A stretch of DNA of 64,000 nucleotides, from positions 44,742,001 through 44,806,000 of the forward strand of contig JAFFJZ010000004.1 in the NCBI GenBank assembly GCA_018340375.1. Direction: 5' to 3'. Position numbers and translations under genes: made by a program. Position 1 is the stretch's first letter. Each line of letters begins with the position of its first letter. The notes beneath the pieces were generated by a model that was not told the DNA's origin, searched no databases, and saw only the letters and a list, made by a program, of their open reading frames with translations. Of this stretch, positions 9,350 to 21,760 are shown in pieces. The stretch is from Gonatopus flavifemur (taxonomy: Eukaryota; Arthropoda; Insecta; Hymenoptera; Dryinidae).

Positions 9350-11837
9350 CAGGGTGGTGCAAAAATCTGGATGCACCCTGAGAACTCCTGAACGGGTGGA
9401 GATAATGGAATAAATTTCTTTCAAATTCAACGGGGGAACAGAATCTACCATACTGGAAGGGTGAGAAGTCCTCAATCTTGAAGGGGACGTTGGGGGGGGG
9501 GGCGAGGGGGGCAAAATTCTTGAATGAGGTGAAGGAGCTTCCGATAGCCCATTCGATGGAGATTTCGAGTCCAAATACAGCCGTTTTTTTGTTTTTTGAA
9601 ATCAGTCAATTTTTCGCCGAATGATGACCACTTGCAAATTGTTCTGGGAGCAGTCAAAGCCGGTGTAGACCATCCTCAACTCCCCATCGGATGAAGATCT
9701 TTGCGTGTTGTTTTTTTCAATCAAATGGGAGGGCGCATGATGTATTCTAGGGAAGTGAATTCCCGAGAACAATCGGAAATGATGAATAACGATGGATACA
9801 TCAACAAATCAAGCTAAATAAGAAATAAGTGTAGAAGGATTGCACACATTACGTAGCCCCCCAACCAAAGTTCCCCCTCCAAGTCTCTGATACCAGCGTT
9901 CCACGCCGCACTCGCCTTATAACGTCTCTAAAGCTGTTGATCCAGGATTTTTCACAAGTTTTTCTCACCTGTTCATTCGAGTCATAATTCCCATTTTTTT
10001 CGCGTTTCTCTCCATTTCTGCCTACTCTCGATCATTCCCCATCATTTTACGATACTTCCGACAGTTCATGAACATTTCCGGATAACTTTGCCCATTTTCG
10101 ATATTTTCGATAATTCTTGAATATTTTCGGACAAATTTGATTGTTTTTGACGTTCTTGATAATTCTCAAACAACCGCCCCCCCCCCCCCGATATCCTTAT
10201 TCGACCGCATTGGACTTTTTTCTTTTGGAGACATTCGAAAAATCGGGTTTTTCAAAATCGAGCACAAGATTCAGAAGGGTTGCGTGAAAGAATAGTGGAA
10301 GAAGTGGCACTCATCACTCCTGGAATTTTGCTGCACGTAGGTGAAAGTTGTTATAATGGTCTCACCCCCTGCATCGAATGTTTGGGCAACCATTTTGAAT
10401 ACCTCATCCAGGTCCCGCACTAAAGCGCGTATTCGCCCAAACATGGATATCATTTGAGAATGGAGGAAAACCACATCTGGAATGTAGGAATTGCTATATC
10501 TCGGCAAAGGATCGACCGATTTCATGAAATCAAAGACGATTGGATGCGGGTTAAAAAACGCCATTCACAGGTGTGTCGCAAGCCCCCAAACTTGATTCGA
10601 GATTCGTGTCTTTCCTACAAATCCCATAGCCTCCACTGCATCCCGAGTTATGAATTCTAACTCTTATGGGAGGATACAATGCCAGAAACAATTCATCAAT
10701 TATCGCGGTTGATCACCCATGTCTACTAATGATTTCTTGAGTTGGAATGGCGATATACCAAGTGTTCCTCAGTAAAAAGTTATAAAAACTAATCAGGAAT
10801 GTTCGTTGATTCCCCGAAATGCATTTCGATTCAAAGTGATAACCCTACCAACAATTCAAGACAGATCTCATCAATGATCGGAATTTCTAACCAATGCTTT
10901 TCAACCGTTTCTAGAGTTGGAATCATGATCGTCCAAGTTTTCCTCAGTGAACAATCATGACAACTGAGTAGGAATTTTGGGTCACTTCTGCAAATGCATC
11001 GTTTTGGAAGATAATAACCCCATCCACGGTTCCAGACGCAATTCATCAATTTTCGCGACTGTTAACTGATGTTCATTAACAATTGCTTGACGTGGAAGCG
11101 CGATATTCCAAGTTCTCCTTAGTGAACGATTATACAAATGGAGCAGCGATTCTAGCAAAAATTACGGAAAAATTGACAAAAAACAAAAAAAAACAATAAA
11201 AATTTGTCTTTTTTTGTTGAAATTAACCAATTTCTCCAGATGAGTTTTCTTAGAAGATAATAGGTCTACCAACAATTCAAGACACATCTCATCAATTATC
11301 CCGATTGTTACCTAATGTTTATTCACAATCTACTTTGGCTAGGGGCTACGCAATGTGTACAATCCTCCTACACTTATTTCTCGTTCATCTTGATTTGTTG
11401 ATGGATTCATGGTTATTCATCATTTCTGATTGTTTTCGGGGATCCACTTTCCTAGAATGATACATCATGCGCGCCTCCCCATTTGATTGAAAAAAATATC
11501 CAAAGATCTTCATCCGATGGGGAGTTAAGGAAGGTCTACACCGGCTCTGACTGCTCCCAGAACAGTTTCCAAGTGGTCATAATTCGGCGAAGAATTGACC
11601 GATTCCAAGAAAAAAAACGGCTATATTTGGGCTGGGAATCCCCATCGAATGAACTATCGCAAGCCCCTTCACCTCATTCAAAAATTTCGCCCCCCATCGC
11701 CTCTCTCAAGATTGAGGACTTATCACCCGCCTAGTATGATAGATTCTGTTCCCCCGTTGAATTAAAAAAAGAATTATCCCATTATCTCCACCGGTTCAGG
11801 AGTTATTAGGGTGTATCTAGACTTTCGCACCACCCTG
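9350..11837. mobile_element. Non-autonomous mariner-type element with long inverted arms
   Basis: The left end starts CAGGGTGGTGCAAAAATCT and the right end is its imperfect complement, ending GCACCACCCTG. TATA flanks each side (9346-9349, 11838-11841), consistent with a TA duplication. Similarity between arms runs for about 500 bp (about 9350-9865 against 11320-11837). No transposase domain is recognisable inside; the 97-codon minus-strand frame at 10271-10564 lies in a diverged copy of arm sequence. The termini resemble those of the transposase-bearing element at 55266-58327, so a related transposase may move it. Confidence 0.75.
10680..11320 (+). repeat. Tandem array, 175-bp units, inside 9350-11837
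   Basis: CATCAATTATCGCG-like starts occur at about 10694, 10869, 11044 and 11290. The first two spacings are 175 bp; the third is 246 bp because of an extra A-rich segment near 11150-11220. Each unit carries CAAGT.TTCCTCAGTGAA and GATAATAACCC-like words. Confidence 0.7.
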
Positions 11838-11841
11838 TATA

Positions 11842-12913
11842 AATATCAACAAAATTCCAGTTGAAGTTATTGGGAAGTATGATAATTGAGTGACACATGG
11901 GGATTCAAGATAAACGTAAAAGTTGTATGGGTTTCAAATGAACCTAATATTGCGTAATACGTGATGAAACAATTGGCTCAAGTTTCAATAAGATGTTAGA
12001 CCATCTCCATTGTTTCTGTACGTGATTGTCGGAGCAAAATCGAGCAAATCTTCCTTTGGCGAAATACCGTGGGAGGCTTCGTCTCCAAGTTATAAGCAGA
12101 ATAAATTTCAACGAGAAAATCAAATTTTAAAATCAAGACTACCCTCTGCTTTTGACATAGATTGCATCTGAAATATGCCAAAAATTCATATACTACACTG
12201 AAACATTAAGAATATGCTGTCAGTCCAGAATGAAGATCTGAGGATGAGAGGGAAATATTCTCAAAGTTCAGCGCAGGGGCTTTTGGTAGCAAATTTGTCA
12301 CAGTACGCGACGATGATTCAATCAACACAAGTCGATGAGAAATTGATTAGAAGCACGCACTGCACGCACAAGCATTGATCTAGAGTAGGTGGTAGTGGGG
12401 ATGAGCGCAGATTCCAGTGAACTAGACAGTAATCTGTATTCAAAAGGTCACAAACCAATCACTGGAAAATATGAGAACAAGAATGTCCTTGAAAGTTCAC
12501 TAATGTTTCCGAAATACGTGTCGTAGACAATACGAATATATATATGATAGAGGTACGCACAACAAAGCTACATGAATATATGATGTTTATATTGAACATT
12601 GCTCAGTAATTTGGGAAAAATAATCTCACAAGTAGGAATGGAAGGTACAAAGTATTCGAACATTTCACTTTTTGATGGAGTTATTATTCGTAGTTATGTG
12701 ACACTATCATTCCTCACATCATGAGACTATCAATTGATGAAGTGTTTACTGTAGTTAATAAGAAATATCGTTGTACATCCTTTTTGAATATGTAATGATT
12801 ACAAAACTGAACGTATGATGATATTTATCGAACATTTCATCAAGGTTTTGCATAAGGTGGGTGAATTTGGATGAACTTATGAGATCTATAATTAATATTT
12901 GAGCAATTGATAA
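11842..12913. other. No gene seen
   Basis: AT-rich unique-looking sequence with short motif-free frames on both strands. Confidence 0.5.
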
Positions 12914-12957
12914 CACAGGTCAACCTTTGATCTACGCTGGAGCACCAGGACGGAGGT

Positions 12958-13745
12958 GAGTACCTATAAGTTTTGGAGGTCACAGATCACGACTCCTGGA
13001 TCCATATGACCCTATCATGTCAGGATCATGGTCAAATCAAGGTCAAAGATCTCAAATCGAAAGATATAATTTTTTTGACTTCGGATTCCGAACCAGCGGG
13101 AAATTTTACATTCAGATACATTTTTACCTTCGAATGAAAGTGATATCTGCAGGTCATATTGAGGTTATATGTAGGTGAAATCCTGTTTTCGAATATTTTT
13201 TTTATACTAGGCTGAGCAGGCTCTTGGATCAGTTGACTCCTACGTTTTGAGGGTCGCAGATCACGATTCTGGGGTCTATATGACCCCATCACTTCAGAAT
13301 CAAGGTCAAATCAAGGTCGAACATCTCAAATCAGAAGATATCATTCTTCTTCACCCCGGATCCGGAATCTGCGGAGAATTTTACATCCAAATACACTTTT
13401 ACGTTGAAATTAAAGTGATATCTGCAGGTCATATAAAGGTCATATGTAGGTGGAATCCTTTTTTTAAATGTCTCTTCTGATATTGGCCAGGCAGGGTCTT
13501 GGATTAGTTGACTTCTATGTTTTTGCGGTCGCAGATCACGATTTCGGGGACTATATGCCCCCATCACGTCAGAATCAATGTCAAATCAAGGACAAACATC
13601 TTCACATCAGGGGATATCATTCCTTTTAATCCCAGATTCCGACCCAGCGTGGAATTTTACATCCAAATACACTTTTACATTCAGATTGAAGTCATATCTG
13701 CAGTTCATATGGAGGGTAATATGCGGGTAAAATCCTTTTTTCGAA
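12958..13745 (+). repeat. Left array, three 275-bp units
   Basis: GCAGATCACGA-like words fall at 12982, 13257 and 13532, exactly 275 bp apart, each followed by CATATGACC and TCAAATCAAGGTC. Inverted counterpart at 16700-17440. Confidence 0.85.
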
Positions 13746-13870
13746 ACTTTCGGGCGATTTCAGTGGTTATTACGTGTGATTGGACCCAGGGCACCTCCAC
13801 GTGGTGACGGCGGGTGACGAAGTTGTCCCGCGTTCCGGCTGAGTCCCTGGGTTACGGCTTCCATGCTGTT

Positions 13871-15724
13871 ATGGCAACCACACGGGATAATGTTACGAGA
13901 CAGGGTTTCGGAAACCTAGAACCGGCGGCTGGTCAGGGTGGGGAAGCGGGTCCGCAGGCGTCGTCATCATGCGACTGCAGCTCTACATTGGTGGGAAACT
14001 TGGCCTTTGTAGAGTCGAATGCGACAAGTCAATCCTCGTCTTGCATGAACGGGGTGAACAATTCCTGTGTCGTGTGTGGGGAGTATATTCCCCAATCGAA
14101 AGAATTTATGTTTCCGGATCTAATGAAGAAAGAATATAACGAGTGCTCCGATATCGATAGCTACACATTCGACAAGATTTGGACGCCTCAATCTATATGT
14201 TCTAGATGTCGCAGTGCCCTTAATGAATCTGATAAACGAATATTTTCGAGGCTAATGATATGGAGAAAACCAACAGATCGTACTTCTGATTGTTACTTCT
14301 GTTTGACCAACGTAAAAGGCTTCAATTTTGTCAATAGACGCGCGATTTCCTATGCGTGCGTGACATCTGTCATTCCCCCCGTGTATATCAGCGCCAGAAT
14401 CGATGGGAACGACAGTAGAGATGTAGATGATGAAGCCAACATTGATGAAATTCCCGCAGATAATATCACTATCGATGCAGAGACGCCAGATCAACGTTCG
14501 AATACTCCAGAAAATGAAGGGAGTGATAGTTTTAGTGAAAAAGAATCAGAAATTGAGGACAATGAATTGAATTGAGAAAAGATGAACCAAGATGAACTTA
14601 GTGACTTGTGCCGAGACTTGGGACTCTCAAAAGATGAATCTGAACTATTAGCATCCAGACTAAAAGAGGAACAATTTTTGACTCCAGGAACGCGTGTAAC
14701 ACACTGTCATTCAATCGAAGGTTTGGTCAAAGAATACAGCATAAAGTATACAGCTAGGGATTGGCATCTGTTCATCGATTCTTCAGAAAGAAGCTTAAAA
14801 GCTATCTTGCTCCACAACGGAAATGCTTCACCAGTTGCTTATTCTGTCATACTAGATGAAAAGTACCATAACTTGGAATTATTATTGCAAAAACTGAAGT
14901 ATGAGATTCATAACTGGCAAGTTTGTGGAGACTTGAAGACGTTCACAATTTTGCTTGGGCAACAATCAGGATTCACATCATATCCATGCTTCATCTGTGA
15001 ATGGAATAGTCGGGCTAGAGATGAACATTATGTTCGAAAAAATTGGCCGTTAAGAGAAGAATTAATTCCTGGTGGAAAAATATCAAAAGTCTGAGTCTGA
15101 TATCAGGAGAGCAATTTCTCTTACCACCGTTAAATATTAAATTAGGGCTGGCGAAGCAATTTGTCGAAGTAATGAGAAAAAATGAAAGTGCTGCTTTTAT
15201 GTACATTTTCCGAGTATTACCCCATCTTTCTGAAGCGAAAATGAAAGAGGGCGTATTTACAGGACCCGGAATAAGGACACTCTTGAGGTATGAGGAATTC
15301 GAGAAGCGAATGGATGATAAAGAAAAAGCAGCATGTTGCAGCTTTAGGGAGGTTATAGAAAAATTTTTAGGGAACAATAAAGACCCCGAGTATAAGAATA
15401 TTGTGGCGAAAATGGTAAATGATTACAAAAAAGTAGGATGTTTGATGGATCTCAAGCTTCACTTTCTTGATTCTCACCTGACTTCTTTCCAGAAAATTTT
15501 GGAGCATCTAGTGAAGAACACGGTGAAACAATGCATCAAGACTTAAGTGAGTTTGAGAAAAGATTTCAAGGTATTTGGGGGAAGAATATGTTGGCAGACT
15601 ATTGCTGGTGTTCAAAAAGAGACACAACCGTATCACATAAAAGGAAAGGTGTTGAGAGATCATTTTTGGAAAGTGAACGTCAGCATTTTGAGCGGTGATA
15701 CCACATTGTACTTTTGAAAAAATT
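13871..15724 (+). pseudogene. Decayed transposase-like gene (repeated arthropod family, superfamily unknown)
   Basis: First in-frame ATG is 13871; the frame open further upstream begins with GTG. The N-terminal part (to 14575) has CxxC pairs (CVVC, CSRC, CYFC) and an acidic Ser/Glu/Asp stretch. A TGA at 14573-14575 interrupts the frame, which then continues in phase through a part with LFIDSS, LLHNGN, WQVCGDLK and CFICEW. An A-run near 15080 shifts the frame into LLPPLNIKLGL and KEGVFTGPGIR. A second shift near 15485 leads to PENFGAS, EEHGE and LADYCW, ending about 15700. These blocks are familiar from many repeated arthropod proteins annotated as uncharacterised. At least one nonsense codon and two frameshifts make it inactive, unless the indels are sequencing errors in homopolymers. 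Confidence 0.7.
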
Positions 15725-16699
15725 GAACAATTTCTTCTTGGCTTGAAACACTCTTTATAGATTTGGAAATGATAGGCCATGATCTGCGAATCGAGATCTG
15801 AAGTGGAAAGACAATTTTTGAAACGTGGAGATAGGGGCGTGCACAAGTGCGTTGACGTTCTAGCATGGTGACTTTCAGGAATCAAATCTCTGGCTCATCA
15901 CCTGCTTATTTTAACCTGTCAGAAGGAAGTGAATATCGATCACATAGATGTAGAAAAGATGCAATATGGGCCCAGTAAAGGAAATTAGAGGTGATTTCCA
16001 TCCAAGTCATCTTGATTCACAACAAATCGTCATGAAAAGTTTAAACGTTCGTCTGAGAACTGTATCTTGAAAATCGGTGGGTGCGTTAGCTCTGTCAACT
16101 TTCAATCAATTGCCCCGGTTTTTTTCAATTGTATTCGTGATATAGTCATCCAATGAAATACATACGAGAGTGACGAAATATTAATATTTACGTTTCTCTT
16201 AAGTCACGAATTTTGGGGTGAAAATCCTACGTTTCTCTTCAAATCGATGCTATTTCGTGGAGAAGCATATTTTTCAAAAGTGATACGTATTTTACTACAT
16301 TTCGGGTGACAAAAACGAATTATTTTTTGTGCATTGTTTTGGTTCAATCTTGGACTGGGTTATTTCTCCCACTGAACGACCATGAATTTCCGCAGCGCAC
16401 CGATCAATCGCCTGTCAGGCCGCCATATTTGCAGCAAAAAATTGATCAAAGATGTTATTCTGAACTTCAATAGTAGCATCACACCTTCCTGCATTTCAAT
16501 TTGAATGGCACCTTTCTAATTATTCACAAACAAAAATCTTGAAAATTGGCGTTTTTGCAGGGATCACTTTAGTCTTGTCCTCCAAAGCTGACTCTTATGA
16601 CGAGCGAGAGTGAATTGTTCATATTGAGGTTGAACAGATTTTGAAAGACAGAGAATTCGAAAGAAAACATTTGACCTGCAGATGACCTCCATATGACCT
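15725..16699. other. 3' flank of the decayed gene, no gene seen
   Basis: Noncoding interior of the 12914-17486 element. No motif recognised. Confidence 0.5.
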
Positions 16700-17440
16700 G
16701 CAGATATCAGCTCGATTGGATTATAAGAATTTATCAAGATTCAGAATTTCCAGGCCGACCAGGATCCGGGATTGAAAGAAATGATATCCTTTGATGTGAA
16801 GATGTTTGTCCTTAATTTGACCTTGATTCTGACGTGATGGGGGAATATAGTCCCCGAAATTGTGATCTGCGACCGCAAAAACATAGAAGTCAACTAATCC
16901 AAGACCCTGCCCAGCCAATATCAGAGGAGACATTCAAAAAAAGGATTTCACCCACATATGACCTGCATATGACCTGCGGATATACTTTTAATTCGAATGT
17001 AAGAATGTATTTGGATGTAACATTCCCCGCTGGTTCGGAATCCGGGGTAAAAAAAATTATATCTTTCGATTTGAGATGTTTGACCTTGATTTGACCTTGA
17101 TCCTGACGTGATGGGGTCATACAGACCTAGGAATCTCATTCTGCGACCCCAAAAACGTTAAAGTCAACTCATCCAACAGCCTGTTTAGCCTAATATCGGA
17201 AAAAAGGTTCAAAAACAGGCTTTTACCCACATATATGACCTGAATATGACCTGCGAATACCAGTTTTATTCGAATGTAAAAGTGTATTTGGATGTAAAAT
17301 TCCCTGCTGGTTCGGAATCCGGGGCCAAAATAATCATATCTTTCGATTTGAGATGTTCGACCTTGATTTGACCTCGATCCTGACGTGATGGGGTCATATG
17401 GACCAAGGAATCGTTATCTCCGACCCCCAAAACTTAGGTA
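16700..17440 (-). repeat. Right array, three 275-bp units, inverted
   Basis: Complements of the left units, marked by GACGTGATGGGG and CTGCGACC words at about 16862, 17137 and 17414 (spacing 275-277 bp). Confidence 0.85.
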
Positions 17441-17819
17441 CCCACCACTGTTTTGGTGTTCCAGCGTAGATCAAATCTCACCTGTGTAATTGGTGGATAC
17501 TGTTATCATTTTGTGGTAGTGGTTTACATTGTGCGGACGACCCTGGAGTTTCAGTTGTCAATATTGCGGAATGGTGGAGTAGTGAATTTTTGGCAATTTT
17601 CCCTGAATTTCGACTTATATAACCAGTTTTTAGTACACCATCTATCAATTGACCAAGTTAAACCATTAGAAATATTGAAGAACTAGCCAACGAAAATGAC
17701 ACAATTAGTTAAAAGTTTCAAAACATCTACACATCTCGTCCAACCGGGGTTTCCAGCGTGGGGTCATAAGTTACCCCATGTGGCCGTTATGTGGCCTAGG
17801 TGAGGTGTAGCCGTTGAGA

Positions 17820-18828
17820 GTTGAAGACGACCAAAATCACAAAAATTCATTTCAATCACGCATCAAGCAAAATTCCATCAACATTATACCCATATACATA
17901 TATATTCATACACACATACATACATACACAGCATATACCCTTTCGTGCGCGATACCTGACAATTCGATTAGGGAATACTTCCAAGAAAACAATCAAAATC
18001 ACCGGAAATGATTGATTACACAACTTCTCGGGTGAAAATAGAAAAAAATGACTCATTTTAAGCCTTTGTCGAGTTGAAGTTATAGTGGTTTGGGTCGACC
18101 TTCGGAACAAAAGATCACCGATCTTGAAATCAAAAGATTGTCACACAAGATTTCTAGAAGAAAATGAATCACATCTAGGAGATCTCATGAAATCTTACAA
18201 ATTAGATGACTGAGATTTGTTCAGATCTCCTCAGATCTACACAGATCAATGTAATTCTAACCAGTGTTTCCCAAATATCCATGATCAGAAATCGTATGGG
18301 AATAGTAGGAATTGAACATCTATTATTTTAGATTTTGGTTCAATTCATTGAAATCTCCATCATTTAGATGTGCTTAGATCTCAATAAATCTATCCAAATC
18401 TAACTGGATTTCTATGATCCCATTCTTTTGAATCTACCGACATCTTATGAGATGTGATCAGATCACTTTCAGTCTGATCCATTTTTTCTTGAGATTCTTT
18501 CTAAGAGGCTAATACAACTGCCGGGCCGGATAGGAATTTCGCCGATCGAAAATCGGGCCATCCAAGGGGCTGTCTCAACCCAGACTACTCCATCTTGGAT
18601 CCGAACGAAGCTTGAAATGTGTTGATTTTTTTTATTCTCACCCGGGAAGTTGTGTAATCAATCATGTCCTTCTGGGAGTATTCTCTAATCGAAGAGTTAG
18701 GTATGGCACGCATGAGTGTGTGTGTGTGTCAATATAAATGTATAACCATTATGCTGATGGAATTTTGCTTATGCGTGATGAAAACGAATTTGAGTGATTT
18801 TGGTGGTCTCTAACTGACTATAATTCCG
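17820..18828. mobile_element. Foldback/MITE with about 220-bp inverted arms
   Basis: The left arm (17820-18060) and right arm (18625-18828) are imperfect complements. Shared words in order are ACCAAAATCAC, ATCACGCAT, GCAAAATTCCATCA, TTCGATTAG, GAATACT and GATTGATTACACAACTTC. The loop (18061-18624) is rich in AGATCT/AGATTT words. A (CATA)n run sits at about 17890-17930 in the left arm and a (GT)n run at 18716-18730 in the right. Confidence 0.7.
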
Positions 18829-20896
18829 ACACAAATAACACTTTAATTCCGACTCACAAGTTTCAAATTTTTATCATTCGCCCCACATACCAAGTTTAAG
18901 GCCTAAAATATGCTGTTTCAAAAAATTTACAAATTTGAAGTTGGAAATTTTTTCAAAAAGAGCAGACCAGAGGGTCCAATAGCATGTTTTCCTATTTATT
19001 CTATGCATGCTCATGATATGAAAAAAAGATGATTCCCTTACATCGGATAGGATAGGCACACAAGTAACTTGAAAATTACGAAAAATAGTAAGAAAATAAA
19101 TTTTTTTAGTACATTGTTATTTCCTGGGGGTATTTATGGTTAACTTTGGTTATTCTATAGAGTAACTGCTATCTTCCAGATTTAGAATGCCATCACGAAC
19201 ATTAAAATATCTTCCATTTTAAAAAATTCGCCGTCAAAAAGATAAGAGCTCGAAAATAGTACTTTTGAAGTCTTCTAATTGATGTGGAATGGATCTCACA
19301 AAATATGAAAACCAAATGGCCGTGATTTCGTTTCTTACAACTCAGGGTAGATTTTCATCAAGTATGATGGAAATCTAAAATAGCGCGGTAAGCAACATTT
19401 TTATTCATGTGGTGATTTCATATGGAATGACCCAACATTCTTTCTCGTGCACCTAGTATATTTCATGATCATAAACATTAAATCTTGAGTTATCGTAGAG
19501 AAAGAGAAATTCCGTAAGGTTTGTTCCCTTAATCGCTCCCGCAATTCCTGTATTTTGTCCACGGAACTTTACAACAGTCGTGAGGAAGACATGGAAAAAA
19601 TGCAAGCCTTTGACATGTATAGGCAATACTGGAGAAAATTTTCTTATAAGATAAGTGAGATTCACTGATGGAAGAGTTAGTGTAATATAGGCAGATGTGA
19701 ATTTATGTCTTGCAACTAAGTTCCAGTTGATATGTGAAATCAACCATCCAGCTGTTTGCTCGATGAATCTAAACAAATTTGATTACGAAATATGAATTTA
19801 CCACCTGTGGTACACGATTGAAAATTTTGTGTGAATGTGTTAAAAAATCCGTGTGTCATGAATTTTCTGTTAAATATTTAACACAAACACGTGTAACTTC
19901 TACAGACAGTCCTTGTGCAATCAGGTCTCAACTAATTTATACTGTGAAATCATTCAAACAAGTGAAAAAAAGTGTCAAAATGACACAAATTTTATTCAAC
20001 TCAAGATTGAACATGAACATTGTGTTATTCTCAACTACCAAGGGGAGATCGCCAGTGGTGTGAGCTATTTTTTTTATGAAACTCCTATGTACGTGTAACT
20101 TTAGTAGTCGTCGGAAGAACTATTCATTCACTTTGGTTTTAGCTCTCATTCCAATGGGAATTCGTTTTCTAGATATGTAAATTTGAGAATAGAGTGCGAG
20201 TTGATATACGCAAAGAAAGTACACTCAACTGAAGGACCGGCAGTGGCTTGAGTGATACAGCTTCAACATTCGGTCCCGACGATCCATGTTCAATGCTGAT
20301 TGAAGTACTGTTTTTTTTCAATTTATTCTTATGCATTGTTTCAACACGGGGAAAGTGTGGTTTTCACATTTGACTGATGTAAAAAAATCCATAAATTACA
20401 CTTGTGGACTGTTGATTTACTACTTATTTTGGATTTCATTTGACAGGACTTATGTACTGAATTTATACGATCGGAAATTCCAATCAAAATTTCATCAAAG
20501 CCCTTTTGTGTCATATTATTTACATCAAGCTTGAGTTACTAGCTGACACAAATACATTATGTGATATCGGGACAAAAATATGTGTGGACAGTTTGGGACA
20601 TGTGGAATGTGTTGAATTTAACACAAAATTTCCAACTGTGTATGAAAAACAAAAAAATCAACAGACTGAATTCATTCTGATCAACATTCGAATCGAAGGA
20701 GGATTATTCGAGTTATAGTAGTTGAGTTTCACTTTTCATGTAATTGTGATAGAATTGTGAAACATTGATACCATTTTAAAAGTAGTGAAGAGAATGACGT
20801 AATAAAGAGAGATTAAATATCATGTTGGCAATTGTGTAATGTGAAATTTCCATCATCGTAATCTCGATCATGCACGTGTTCAAAATATCAAACCCA
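18829..20896. other. No convincing gene
   Basis: AT-rich with short frames and no motif. Recurrent TGTGTTAAAT and TGACACAAA words between 19800 and 20650 hint at a degraded repeat. I could not define its ends. Confidence 0.4.
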
Positions 20897-21417
20897 CACG
20901 GAGAAAACTGGAATAGTGACGTTCACCATTATCGTTTAGTAAAACCTTGTTTCGCTGAAAGCACCAGGCAATCATTTGATTCTACTAAATATAATTCAGT
21001 AAAGATTCGTGATTTCAACAAAATGGTACAGTAGTCCATGTATGATCAATATTACGGATGGTATAGTTAGTTTGACTGACTCAATTGCCTTCACTACGCT
21101 GTTTGGTAATAATAACTATTTTATTCGCGCTCGAGCGGAGTGAACCGAAACGAGTCGAACATAACCGAATATACGAACTCTCCTCGCTTACCGACACTGT
21201 TTTGTTTATAAATGATTTTTTTTCTCATAAATGTGTTAATGGCAGGAAAGGAGTTGATGATAACTCGTGTATGGAAAATGCCTATCATGATTCTCGTCTC
21301 AATAATCAACACTTCACAAAATCAGCTTATTTAGAAAATCCAAAATTGTTTCAACAGTATCCTCTAATTATAAGTTCTCCAAACACTTATAAGAGATACG
21401 CAAAGCTAGCAAAGTTA

Positions 21418-21663
21418 CACGGAGAAAAAAGATCATGGAATGATCGCTAGGAAAGATAGTAAACTGGTGACAACTACGAATTTCTGTGCACAGTCGCTAA
21501 CAGAGACGAGTAATGATCCCTATTTTGGTATACTATATTGTATTCTAATATACCAAAATAGGAACCATTACTCGTCTCTGTTAGCGACTGTGCACAGAAA
21601 TTCGCAGTTGTCACCAGTTTACTATCTTTCCTAGCGATCATTCCATGATCTTTTCTCTCCGTG
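21418..21663. mobile_element. Near-perfect hairpin MITE
   Basis: Arms of about 115 bp (21418-21532 and 21549-21663) are almost exact complements around a 16-bp loop. Ends are CACGGAGA/TCTCCGTG, with TA on both sides (21416-21417, 21664-21665), a mariner/Tc1-type target. Very few arm mismatches imply recent origin or gene-conversion upkeep. Confidence 0.9.
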
Positions 21664-21671
21664 TATATGTT

Positions 21672-21760
21672 CAGTTTAGCTCAAGTGGTATACGCGTTAG
21701 GTGTAGGTAGGTACGTAGGTAGGTAGGATGTTGAGGTTCGATTCCCGCTTTCAGCACCCT
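21672..21760 (+). repeat. tRNA-like SINE head
   Basis: TAGCTCAAGTGG (21677-21688) fits an A box and GGTTCGATTCC (21735-21745) a B box. The intervening region holds a (GTAG)n expansion. It begins within ten bases of the hairpin MITE end. Confidence 0.65.

Larger units (their letters stand above)
12914..17486 (+). mobile_element. Transposon with inverted 275-bp arrays around a decayed gene
   Basis: Left end CACAGGT (12914) and right end ACCTGTG (17480-17486) are complementary. Behind them both sides share TTTGATCTACGCTGG and a GAGCACC-like word. TAA lies directly outside each end (12911-12913, 17487-17489), a possible 3-bp target duplication. Three 275-bp units follow on each side in opposite orientation, with a central gene. 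TAA would suit a PIF/Harbinger-like TWA target, but the protein does not obviously belong there, so the superfamily is open. Confidence 0.65.

Noticed and set aside
10271..10564. 97-codon minus-strand frame
   Set aside because: It lies in a diverged copy of the arm sequence of the 9350-11837 element and has no domain.
13814..13870. Start of the 275-bp-array gene at 13814
   Set aside because: The codon there is GTG; the first ATG in frame is 13871.
14252..14494. 80-codon minus-strand frame
   Set aside because: Antisense shadow of the N-terminal part of the decayed gene at 13871-15724.
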